Shown here: positions 15,331-23,900 of the stretch, in pieces
Layout of the letters: every line of letters begins with the position of its first letter
How positions within the stretch are numbered: the stretch's first letter is position 1
From: Verrucomicrobiales bacterium
Lineage (GTDB): Bacteria > Verrucomicrobiota > Verrucomicrobiia > Limisphaerales > UBA9464
Reading direction: 5' to 3'
NCBI GenBank assembly: GCA_016793645.1
Contig: JAEUHD010000006.1
Span: 1 to 32,439 of the forward strand
Length of the DNA: 32,439 nt
Notes under the pieces: model-generated
The model's input: only the letters and a program-made list of their open reading frames with translations
What the model was told of the DNA's origin: nothing
Database searches by the model: none
Program-made: the position numbers and the translations under genes

Positions 15331-17817
15331 TTATGGAGAATTTGCCCGAATGCGGACGGACCCCGGAGGCTTCACCTGTCCGGGCCAGTGGGTCCAGTCG
15401 GCTCCCGGATCCTCCCGGAGGGATCGGGGTATGCGGGACATGACCTGTGCGGCGAGATTGGGGAAGACGGGGGCGTTGACCCGACGGGCCACTTCCAGTG
15501 TCAGAAAGAATTGTCCGGAGTCCTGCGCTTCGCGCAGCGCCGGGGGCAGCGGACCCGGATGAGTCTTCAGAACCTCCCGAAGGTATTCCGCCTCAGGAAC
15601 TCCGATGAACCAGGGGGCGCGAAGTCCGACCACATTGCGTCCGGCATCCCATTCCAGCCACGCGTTGCCGAGCGTGTTCACGGGACCCGGGCCCGGATCC
15701 GGAACGACTCCCACGACGCACAGGGCAACACCTTCGGGATGTCGGGCCAGCGGATCGGCGACCGGAGCGTGTTCGCGCAATTGATCGCAGGCGTCGCGCA
15801 CCAGGCTCCAATCCACCTGGGCGAGCGGCGTGCCGTCGGCGAAGGCGCACAGTCCGACAATGGGAAGTTCCGGATAGAAATCGCCGCGCAGAAGGAAGGC
15901 GTTGGGGAACTCGGAGAGAAAGGTGCGGGTGATGACGTTGTATTGGGTGCGCGTGAGCTGGAACAGCGGAAGCCACTGGCAGAAGAGCCCGTCGGGACGG
16001 AGGGCCTTGCGGACGGCCGCGAATTGTTCGCGGGCATACATCCGTCCCTCACCGGTCCGCCACGGCAGAAACAGGTCGCCGAGGATCACGTCGTAACGTC
16101 CGGGATTGCGCGCGATGCCCCAGCGGGCGTCCTGCACGGTGAGTTGTACCCGCGGGTCCTTGAAGACGTCGCGATTGAAGGGGCCGAACCAGTTGGAAGC
16201 GAAACCCGCGGCGAGCGGACTCAACTCAAAGGCGTCGATGCGTTCGATTCCGGGATGCAGGGCGGCGCCGGCGAGCGTGCTGCCGGTCGCGACGCCCATC
16301 AGGGCGACCGAATGTGCGTGACCATGAATCAGGAGGGGGAGATGGGCCTGTCGCTCCTGGTTGAACTGCGCCCGCGAGCCTCCGAGCGTGTAGGTGTTGT
16401 TGAAGACAATTCGCCAATCGTTGGTGTCCTGAACGACGGTGGCCACGACGCCTTCGCGTCCGGCACGCACTGCGACCACGCGTTCGCCCGGAACCGGACT
16501 GACCTGGGGCCGTCGTGCCGCGGAGGCCCAGCTCAAACTCCAAAGCGCGAATCCGCCGAGGGCGAGGGCGGCGAGGGCAGGCCGGATGAGAATCCGCGGA
16601 TGGGCTGCATGTCTTCGGCTTGCGAGCAGAAGGATGGCCGTCACCAGATAGGCTCCTCCGGCGGCGACCGGGGTGCGCCAGAGCCCGAGCGCAGGCAGCA
16701 CCAGGGACTGCGTGAGTTCCGCACCGATCCAACCGCCGAGTCCATTCAAGGCCAGCCAGGCGGCGAGGGTGCGCGGCGACGTGGAGCCTCGGAGGAGGAG
16801 AGGAAAGAGAAGCCCGGCGGCCGCAAACGCCGGTGCCACCGCGATGGCGGCGAGGCCGCCGAGCCGCAGGAAGTAGGGCAGCGGAGCGAGTTCGTAGGGG
16901 AGGATCTGAAGTCCGGGGCGGACCAGGAACAGGGCCGCAGGCTGGAGAATCCACAGAACGGCGGCGCAGAACACGGCCGGCGGAATGGCTTGATCGGGAA
17001 AGGCGCGGATTCGTCCCGCCACGGCCGACGCGGCGGCGAGCGCCAGCAGGATGGCCGCGAGAATCGCCGCGCTGGAGAAATGGGAATTGATGGTCACCTG
17101 CGCCAGTTGGTGCTGGGTCACGACCTCGGATCCGAGGACGAGGAATCCGGAAAGAAACGCGAGTGCTCCGGCGAAGCGGGGAGCGGGCAGAGCGGGGGAT
17201 TTCGGATCCTCGAGGAGCGATTCCCTGGGGGCCCCACAGGACAGAACGGCGGCCCCGGCTGCGATCGCCAGACTCAGTCCGCAGGCGGCCAAGCCCGCGC
17301 CCAGCAGGCCGAACGAGGGGAGGGAAACGAAGACCGTCATCAGGACTCCGACGACTCCGCCAAACGTGTTCACGGCGTAGGCGCGAACGGCAAAGCCGGG
17401 CTCGGGAACTGCGGAGAGTGCTGCCGGCAGGACCAGTCCCATGGCGATCGCGGGCGGGATCACGAGAATCGCCGGCAGGATCCAGGGAAGGGTGGTGGTG
17501 GTCCACGTCCCCTGCTGGAGGACATCCGCAAGGGGGACGGCGGACATCACGCCTGCGCCCAGGATTCCGACCAGCAGTTCCGCCCATGCCATGCGGCGCC
17601 AGCCGGTCCGGGCAGGAGCCGGGAACAGGGCGGCCAAAGCGCCCCCGAGGGCGAGACCGAAGCAGAAGGCGCCAACAACGCGCGCGAACGTTCCGGCGCT
17701 GGCTCCAAGGACGTCGACGAGACGTCGGGTCCAGACCAGTTGATGGGACAACGCCGCCGTGCCGCTCAGGAACAGGAGGACGAACGCCGGCCGGGTTTCG
17801 CGGGTCGCCGCCGTCAC
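15331..17817 (-). CDS. Membrane-embedded spermidine-synthase-like protein
   Basis: The 828-residue product joins a membrane half (residues ~1-440, roughly twelve hydrophobic segments, starting FVLLFLSGTAALSHQLVWTR) to a spermidine-synthase-like Rossmann half. The SAM-fold marks are VALMGVATGSTLAGAA near residue 504, the acidic turn DAFELSP near 527, and YDVILGDLFLPW near 575-585. This MFS-like/spermidine-synthase fusion is widespread in environmental bacteria; polyamine synthesis has generally not been shown, and the acceptor may be something else. It starts with GTG at 17817, overlapping the stop of the upstream secreted-protein gene by 4 bp (GTGA), so translation is probably coupled. A long plus-strand frame covers the region but shows no protein family features. 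Confidence 0.85.
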   Translation of the reverse strand: MTAATRETRPAFVLLFLSGTAALSHQLVWTRRLVDVLGASAGTFARVVGAFCFGLALGGALAALFPAPARTGWRRMAWAELLVGILGAGVMSAVPLADVLQQGTWTTTTLPWILPAILVIPPAIAMGLVLPAALSAVPEPGFAVRAYAVNTFGGVVGVLMTVFVSLPSFGLLGAGLAACGLSLAIAAGAAVLSCGAPRESLLEDPKSPALPAPRFAGALAFLSGFLVLGSEVVTQHQLAQVTINSHFSSAAILAAILLALAAASAVAGRIRAFPDQAIPPAVFCAAVLWILQPAALFLVRPGLQILPYELAPLPYFLRLGGLAAIAVAPAFAAAGLLFPLLLRGSTSPRTLAAWLALNGLGGWIGAELTQSLVLPALGLWRTPVAAGGAYLVTAILLLASRRHAAHPRILIRPALAALALGGFALWSLSWASAARRPQVSPVPGERVVAVRAGREGVVATVVQDTNDWRIVFNNTYTLGGSRAQFNQERQAHLPLLIHGHAHSVALMGVATGSTLAGAALHPGIERIDAFELSPLAAGFASNWFGPFNRDVFKDPRVQLTVQDARWGIARNPGRYDVILGDLFLPWRTGEGRMYAREQFAAVRKALRPDGLFCQWLPLFQLTRTQYNVITRTFLSEFPNAFLLRGDFYPELPIVGLCAFADGTPLAQVDWSLVRDACDQLREHAPVADPLARHPEGVALCVVGVVPDPGPGPVNTLGNAWLEWDAGRNVVGLRAPWFIGVPEAEYLREVLKTHPGPLPPALREAQDSGQFFLTLEVARRVNAPVFPNLAAQVMSRIPRSLREDPGADWTHWPGQVKPPGSVRIRANSP

Positions 17818-18686
17818 AGGGGTTCACGCCTCAGGCGGAGGAAGCGGACGTCTCCGCCGGTGCCCAAGGCGACGGTGTGCAGGTGGTTGTCTCCCGTCAC
17901 GGGATCGCCGATCGGGGCCCAGGGAGCCGGGCCGTCGAGTTGCGGACGTTCCTCAATGAAATACCGGAAGTCATTGGCGGCAGCGAAGGTGACCTCCAGT
18001 CCTTCGGTGCCGACCTGGATGTGCGCGAGGGTGATTCCAGATTGGAAATGCAGGAAGAATCGGGGGGATGGTGCGTGCAGGGGTCCACCGCCAGGCCCAT
18101 TTGAGGACGTGTCCACGAATCGGAAACCAACCCGATAGAGACCGGGTTCCGTGGCGCTGAAGACGCGACCGTGGATGTGTCCGAATGGGTCCGCGTCGGG
18201 TGAGCCGTCATTTTCGCTGACGGGAAATCCCCGGGTCCCCTGCGTTTCTCCGACGGGAACGCTGAAGGTCAGTTCGGTGGCGGTGATTTCATCCCCGGGC
18301 GATTCCCAGAATCCCAGGGATCCTCCGGCGGGGCCTTCCACGGTTTCGATGACGGCGTCCACGTGGGTGCCGGGGACGGGATGAAACGGTGCGGGGCCGC
18401 CGCGGTCCGGCGTGGCGGGCTGGCACACGAAGGTCAATTCGGCATGGTGATACCCGGCATAGGGCCCATTAGTGGACAGTTCCAGAGGGACGACATAGCC
18501 CGATTCCGTGGCGTAGTTGGCGGCATTCACAAACAGCAGTGCGGATCCCGCCTCGGGCAGTTGGGCGCCGGCGGCGAGGTGTTCGTGAGCCTTCGGAATT
18601 GCCGGGAGGGCGAGGGCGAGAACCAGGGGCAGGAGCCGGAGCCGCATCCGACAGAGGTCGGTGCGAAAATTGGGACTTCGATTCAT
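17814..18686 (-). CDS. Secreted protein resembling choice-of-anchor M proteins, non-PEP-CTERM paralog
   Basis: The ~290-residue product has a signal sequence (MRLRLLPLVLALALPAIPKA) after a basic leader. The mature part begins HEHLAAGAQ. It is a clear paralog of the next upstream gene: SGYVVPLELSTNGPYAGYHH, VEGPAGGSLGFWE, DADPFGHIHGR, PGLYRVGFRFVDTSSNG. The GP..F..W and GH-H-R-F...G-Y-V-F pattern resembles choice-of-anchor M domains, though this is recognition from memory. Where the paralog has a PEP-CTERM tail, this protein has a ~60-residue module (RYFIEE ... PWAPIGDPVTGD ... FLRLRREPL). Three starts are possible (18722, 18686, 18647); ATG 18686 gives a normal leader. Histidine-rich motifs allow a metal-related role, but nothing proves it. 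Confidence 0.75.
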   Translation of the reverse strand: MNRSPNFRTDLCRMRLRLLPLVLALALPAIPKAHEHLAAGAQLPEAGSALLFVNAANYATESGYVVPLELSTNGPYAGYHHAELTFVCQPATPDRGGPAPFHPVPGTHVDAVIETVEGPAGGSLGFWESPGDEITATELTFSVPVGETQGTRGFPVSENDGSPDADPFGHIHGRVFSATEPGLYRVGFRFVDTSSNGPGGGPLHAPSPRFFLHFQSGITLAHIQVGTEGLEVTFAAANDFRYFIEERPQLDGPAPWAPIGDPVTGDNHLHTVALGTGGDVRFLRLRREPL

Positions 18687-18823
18687 GCAGGCTTTGCTTT
18701 CAAACTGTGGGTGTGGGGCCAAGGGGGCCGTTCCAAGCCGGTGATGGAGCGGGTGTGCCTCCTATCCATCGCCGGTTTCCGGTCCTCTTGCGTCCCCACA
18801 CCCGTGATTGATTCGGCGTCGGA

Positions 18824-19531
18824 TCAACGCCGGCGCATCACCCATCCGAGGGTGAGGAATCCGAGGGCTCCCAGCGCCAGGGTCCCGGGTTCAGGAACGG
18901 CGCTGAATCGGATTTCCAGCGTGGCGCTGGGGCTCTGGATGGGGCCGCCGCCGACCCCGTTGACCGAGGTGTCCACGGCGCGGAGTCCGACCGTGTAATC
19001 CCCCGTGATGGTGGTCGTGAAGCGGCGCCCGTGGAGGTGTCCGTACGGATCCGCCCCCGGATTGCCGGCGCCCAGTGCAGCGTCACTGAGCGCGATCAGG
19101 TTCGGGTCGGCTCCGGCCGTGTATCCCGACGCATAGCTGAAGGTCGGAGCGGTCGCTTCGTCCTCCCAGATCTGGAAGGCCCCGCCGGCAGGTCCCTGCA
19201 CCGAGACGATCTCGTACTGGATGAACGATCCGTTCGCGGCGCTGTTCGGGTCGGCGACGTATGGGATGCCGTCCGCGTCCGTTCCCGACTGGGAATGGAC
19301 CGCGGTCAGGGTGATGCCTCCCTCGTAGAATCCCGCGTAGGTTCCGGACGTCGCAAAGTTGAGCTGTTTGACGTAGCCGGAACTGGCGGCGAAGTCGGCA
19401 CCGTTGAGGAAGGACAGGGCATCGCCCTGGTTTTTTCCGACGGCCCCGGTGTTGAGATGCCCGTGCTGGGCGTAGATCGGCGCGGCCGCGGCGATGAGGC
19501 CGAGTCCGAGCGCGAGTGGGTTGAGGTTCAT
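18824..19531 (-). CDS. PEP-CTERM secreted protein, paralog of downstream gene
   Basis: The 235-residue product starts MNLNPLALGLGLIAAAAPIYA, a signal peptide, and the mature chain opens QHGHLNTGAVG. The C-terminus has the full PEP-CTERM pattern: VPEPG, a hydrophobic helix (TLALGALGFLTLGW) and the basic end VMRRR. Such tails are removed by an exosortase in the inner membrane. The core shares with its neighbour SGYVKQLNFATSGTYAGFYE, VQGPAGGAFQIWED, ADPYGHLHGR and GDYTVGLRAVDTSVNG. The start was set at ATG 19531, 29 bp after the pseudopilin stop, because the signal peptide begins there; AGGAACC lies about 15 bp upstream. The two genes are separated by 137 bp. No exosortase gene lies in this window. 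The ligand is unknown; choice-of-anchor M-like similarity is suggested but weak. Confidence 0.85.
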   Translation of the reverse strand: MNLNPLALGLGLIAAAAPIYAQHGHLNTGAVGKNQGDALSFLNGADFAASSGYVKQLNFATSGTYAGFYEGGITLTAVHSQSGTDADGIPYVADPNSAANGSFIQYEIVSVQGPAGGAFQIWEDEATAPTFSYASGYTAGADPNLIALSDAALGAGNPGADPYGHLHGRRFTTTITGDYTVGLRAVDTSVNGVGGGPIQSPSATLEIRFSAVPEPGTLALGALGFLTLGWVMRRR

Positions 19532-19560
19532 GGGGGTGACTAGGTTCCTTTCATTGTGTT

Positions 19561-20232
19561 TCAGGGTGTGTTGCTGGTGAGTCCGTCGGGACGCACAAAG
19601 CGCGTCACGGGCGGACCCAAAAGGAGGCGGACGGTCGGCCATCGGAGGCCGGAAACGTGGGCGTCCGCGTACAGATAATTGGCGGAGTTCCGGTGTCGCT
19701 GGACCGCGACGTCCCGGGGAAACGCATTGGTGGTGAATCCACCCCCGGACGTGTCCGCGAAATGGAAGTGGTCGGATCCGTCGAACGTGTTGGCGGCTTC
19801 GGCCAGGTGAAGCGTTTCGGTGGGGGCGGGGATGGAGGTCAACCGCGAAAAGTCCAGGGTGGCGGCGCCGTAGGGATGCGGTGTCAGAAAATCGTTGATC
19901 GCGTAGCTGTTCAACCGGGCCCGATTCGTGTCGAGCGGGCATCGGTACACGTTGGTGAGTCCGTAGGCGGCGAGCCGGCCGATCCACGACGCCCCCTGGT
20001 GGGCGGAGAGCGGCAGCACATCCCGATTGTCTCCGGCGTAGAGGGCGCATCCGATCCCGAGTTGCCTCAGGTTGGAGAGACAGGCGGTGGCCCGGGCCCG
20101 GGCGCGGGCCCCGGCCAGGGCGGGCAAAAGCATTCCGGCCAGGATCGCAATGATGGCGATCACCACGAGCAGTTCGATCAGGGTGAAGGCCCTGGGAACT
20201 CCTCCGGGGCTCCTGTGGACGCGTTCGGACAT
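19561..20232 (-). CDS. Type II secretion-like pseudopilin with H-X9-DG-type C-terminus
   Basis: The product of about 223 residues has a class III prepilin signal: a short charged leader ending in R-A, then [18 protein letters not shown] with the E at position +5. Downstream are [19 protein letters not shown] and, near the end, [20 protein letters not shown]. These fit the pseudopilin group very abundant in Verrucomicrobiota and Planctomycetota (prepilin-type cleavage domain with an H-X9-DG-like end). The leader would be cut by PilD and the protein packed into a pseudopilus or left in the membrane. An ATG at 20292 would give a 34-residue leader; ATG 20232 is preferred. It lies 29 bp ahead of the PEP-CTERM gene and is probably co-transcribed with it. 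Confidence 0.85.
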   Translation of the reverse strand: MSERVHRSPGGVPRAFTLIELLVVIAIIAILAGMLLPALAGARARARATACLSNLRQLGIGCALYAGDNRDVLPLSAHQGASWIGRLAAYGLTNVYRCPLDTNRARLNSYAINDFLTPHPYGAATLDFSRLTSIPAPTETLHLAEAANTFDGSDHFHFADTSGGGFTTNAFPRDVAVQRHRNSANYLYADAHVSGLRWPTVRLLLGPPVTRFVRPDGLTSNTP

Positions 20233-20476
20233 GTCGGATGCGGCCGAGTCCGGATTCGGGGTGGTGGAAGGCGCGTGAATCCGGAGGCGCATCCTTCCGG
20301 GACGCCGGTGGGCGTCCGTGGGGATCCAGGAGGGGGACGCCAGGACCGGACGCGGGCGCGATCAGAACGCGCGAATCCGGAGGTCGGGCGGAGCGGGTGG
20401 GACGAGGGGCGGGCCGGGAACGGGCTGTTCGCTACGGCGCGGAACCGACGATCACGGGCGGTCCGGGGACCGGCGT

Positions 20477-20851
20477 TCAGGCAACCCGGGGAGGAGGGAG
20501 GGGCGGAGCGTCGCGTCGGGACTCCGGTGGGTCCTCCGCCTGCGTAAGGAACACGGGAGCGGCTGCGGGAACCGGGGTCCAGAACGAGAGACCGTTGCGG
20601 ATGATTTCCAGCTTCGACTGCTTCAGCGGAAGCTTTGCGGTCTCGCCGGCCGATGTTCCCGCCCGGACCACCTGGCAGAGTTTGCAGGGGTGCTGTCCGT
20701 CAAACGTGGTCGCCAGCGCCGTCCGCAGCGAGGCGTTGCAGGAGCGCTCGATCACCATGGTGGTCCACGCCACCGACTGAAGCGCCACCCAATGCAGCCC
20801 CAGCGTCAGGCAGAGCAGCAGGGCCGCGATGAGGTGGACACAACGTTTCAC
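20477..20851 (-). CDS. Small membrane/secreted protein with HPCxLC motif
   Basis: The ~124-residue product has an N-terminal hydrophobic segment (VHLIAALLLCLTLGLHWVAL), then TTFDGQHPCKLCQVVRAG, then a proline-rich C-terminus (PPESRRDAPPLPPPRVA). From memory, similar uncharacterised proteins with FDGxHPCxLC occur in other Verrucomicrobiota, often near metal-efflux genes; I could not check this. The CxxC pair could bind a metal or be redox active on the outer face of the inner membrane. No ATG fits: GTG at 20851 (then KRC) is preferred, TTG at 20857 is the alternative. It lies 184-245 bp upstream of the pseudopilin gene on the same strand. Confidence 0.65.
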   Translation of the reverse strand: MKRCVHLIAALLLCLTLGLHWVALQSVAWTTMVIERSCNASLRTALATTFDGQHPCKLCQVVRAGTSAGETAKLPLKQSKLEIIRNGLSFWTPVPAAAPVFLTQAEDPPESRRDAPPLPPPRVA

Positions 20852-20909
20852 GAGCAAGGGGAATCTACGGGAGGCTGAAGCGCATCGTCAATGGAACGGT
20901 GCCGAAGGC

Positions 20910-23900
20910 CTACTCGGTGAGGAGGAAGCGCAGATCGTCGAGGGTGAGGCTCTGCGCGAAGTTTTCCTCGCCGAGAATGTCGTTCGCGAGCTGGGATTTC
21001 TGGCGCTGCAGGGCGCGGATCTTCTCCTCGACCGAGTCCTTGATCAGCAGTCGGTAGGCGATCACCTTTTGCTTTTGTCCGATGCGGTGCGTCCGGTCGA
21101 TGGCCTGGGCCTCGACGGCCGGATTCCACCACGGGTCGAACAGGACGACATAGCTGGCCGCGGTGAGGTTGAGTCCGAAACCGCCCGCCTTGAGGGAGAT
21201 GAGGAATACGGCATTGCCCTCGTGGGCCTGGAACTGGCGCACCAGGTCGCCGCGCTTTTCAGTGCCTCCCACCAGGTAGTAGGTGGGCCAGCCGCGGGCC
21301 TGGATCGATTCCCGGAGCAGGTCGAGCATTTCGACGAACTGGGAGAAGACGAGCACCTTCTGCCCCTCCTCCATCAACGGCTCCAGCGTTTCCAGGAGCG
21401 CCTCCGCCTTCGCGCTTTCGGCCTTGGAATCCGGCTTGGCGAGGCGCGGGTGGCAGCAGATTTGCCGGAGTCGGAGCAGCGACGTGAGAAAGTTGAAGCG
21501 GTGTTTGGCGAGCGCGGCGGGTGTGTTGACCCGGAGCAGCATGGCCTGGGCGCGCTTCAGTTCCGCGCGGTACAGCGTTCTTTGTTCCCCTTCCAGTTCG
21601 CAGAACAGGTCCTCCTCAATGCGGTCGGGAAGATCCTTCGCCACCTGTGTTTTGGTGCGGCGCAGCAGGAACGGACGGACCCGCGCCGCGAGGCGCTGCC
21701 GGGCGAGGGCATCCCCGCGCGCATCGAAGAGCCGCGCAAACTCGGCGCGGCACCCGAGCGCCCCGGGCATGGCGAATCCCATCAGGCTCCACAGGTCGAG
21801 CAGCTTGTTCTCGATGGGGGTTCCGGATAGCACCAGGCGGTGTCGTGCCTTGAGCCCGCGGGCAATCTGGGCGGTGATGCTGGCGGGATTCTTGATGTAT
21901 TGGCCCTCGTCCAGAATGACGACGTGAAAGGCCACGCGGCCGAGGGATTCCCCCACGATCCGCAGTTGGTTGTAATTGATGATGTGGATGTCGGCCTGTG
22001 CCGCCAGTGACGGCAGGTCCTTCACCTGCTCGCTGCGCCACACGCTGACGCGGAGGTGCGGCGTGAAGCGCGCCGACTCGGCGCGCCAGTTGTCCGTGAC
22101 GGATTTGGGGCACACCACCAGGACCGGCGCCGCGGCATAGGGCGTCGAGGCGGCGGCGTCCCGGGCCGATTTGCGTTTGCGATCCCCGGGCGCCGGGGCG
22201 GGAGTTGCGGCATCGGAAACCGGCGCCTCCTGGGTTCGCAGCCAGTCCAGCCAGGCCAGCGTCTGCAGGGTTTTCCCAAGGCCCATGTCGTCCGCGAGAA
22301 TTCCGCCAAAGCGGTTCGAGGCGAGATAACACAGGAAGTGAAACCCCTCCTTCTGGTAGGGGCGGAGGTCGGCCTTGAGTGTGGACGGGACATCCGGGGT
22401 GACCCGGGCCTGGATCTCCTCGGCGCGTCGTCGGATCAGTTCGTATTTCTCCGGTTCGACAAAGGCGCGCGCGGCGGTGTCCGCCAGTTGCAGCGCGTGG
22501 AACCGCTGCGCTTCGCTGGAGAGTTCGTGGGGATTGATGCCCAGCCGGGCGAGCTGCTGGTCCTGCTCGGCGGACAGCTTGAACTCGAGTTTCCGCCATC
22601 CCTTGGATCCCAGACGAACCCATTTTCCGCGCGCATCGAGGAGGGCCTTGACTTCCTCCGGGGTCAGTTGGGTGTCGGTGACCTCCAGCACGACCTTGAG
22701 GTCGAACCAGTCCATGCCCGCCTCGGCGACATCGAGGCGGACGCGTCCGGCGACCGTGGCCTGGGTGAAGGAGGCCAGTTCCCCGCGCAGGTCCAGACGG
22801 ACGCCCTCCGGCACGGACGCGAGCCAGGCGGTGAACTGGTCGGGGAATTTCGCCGTGACGCGGAGCAGCCAGCGTTGACGGGCGAAGTCCCACTTGAATC
22901 CGGCCGGTTCCAGCAGCCGCGGAACCTCGGACAGTTTGCCGCGTTCGAAGGTGACCAGGCGGCCGGCACCTTCGGCGGTGGGCGCAGGCTTGCCGGACTC
23001 CGCATCGCGCACCTCCAGCCAGGCGCTGCCGTTCCAGCGTTCCGAATAGCCGTCGTCCGGAGAGATTCCGAGGGCGTCCAGGACGGCGTACTCGGTGTCA
23101 TTGCCGAAGGCGATCGTCCGCAATTCGCCCTGGATCACCGGTTGCAGGGGCACGCACTGGACGCGGTCCGCAAGGCGTTCCGGCAGCGGGATGCCGAGGT
23201 GCTGGAGGAAGCGGACGCCGGGCGCGGTTTCCAGGGAGGGCGCCGGGATGGGCGTGATGGCGGCCGGGTCGAGCACGTGGTCGTCGAGGGGCGGTCCGGA
23301 CCACAGGGCATCGCTGGTGAGGTAGAGGGTGGGGCGCCCGGGGAGCACCACCAGGGTGCGTGGGGCGGCGGATCCGTCGGGCTGGACGAGGCGGAGGCGA
23401 TAGTCGTCCTGTTCATCCTGGACGGGGTCCAACTGCCAGCGGAGCGGGGCTTCGGGATGACGGAGCCGTTCGCCGTCGAGTCCGGTGAGGAAGGGTTCCA
23501 GCGGGGGAAGTCGCAGGAACCGGTTCAACAGCCGTCGGGTTTGCTGGTCGTGGTAGACGAGGTTGATGGGGTAGCCATAGCGGGCGCGCTGGGCGAGCGG
23601 TTGCCAGAGCAGGGCGACCTCGGGGGCCAGTTGGTCGCCGTGTTTTTCATCAAAGTCGCGGAACTTCCCCGGCTTGATGGCGGTCCAGTCCAGGGCCCCG
23701 GGTTTGCGGAACTCCATGAGCGCCTCGGTTTCCGTGAAGCGGAGCCGCAGTTCGACTTCGTCCGCGGACCGCGCGTCCTCGGCCGGACCGATCTGCAGAT
23801 TGCCCAGCAGGGTGCGCCATCGTTCGACGTCGCGTCCGCGGCGCCAGGCCTGGATGCGTTCCCGAAGCGGTTCGAGCCGGGTGAGCGGGCGGAGGAATTC

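Noticed and set aside
16226-17827. Minus-strand open frame of 533 codons
   Set aside because: Same strand as the spermidine-synthase-like gene but another frame; rich in Arg/Pro/Gly with no hydrophobic segments.
14881-18138. Plus-strand open frame of 1085 codons
   Set aside because: It lies antisense to the membrane spermidine-synthase-like gene and crosses into the radical SAM gene. The product is Gly/Arg/Glu-rich with no family motif, as expected from a GC-rich antisense frame.
20300-20317. Hairpin GGACGCC-GGTG-GGCGTCC just upstream of the pseudopilin
   Set aside because: The 7-bp stem is short for such GC-rich DNA and its position relative to the true start is uncertain. It could be a regulatory stem only if ATG 20292 is used.
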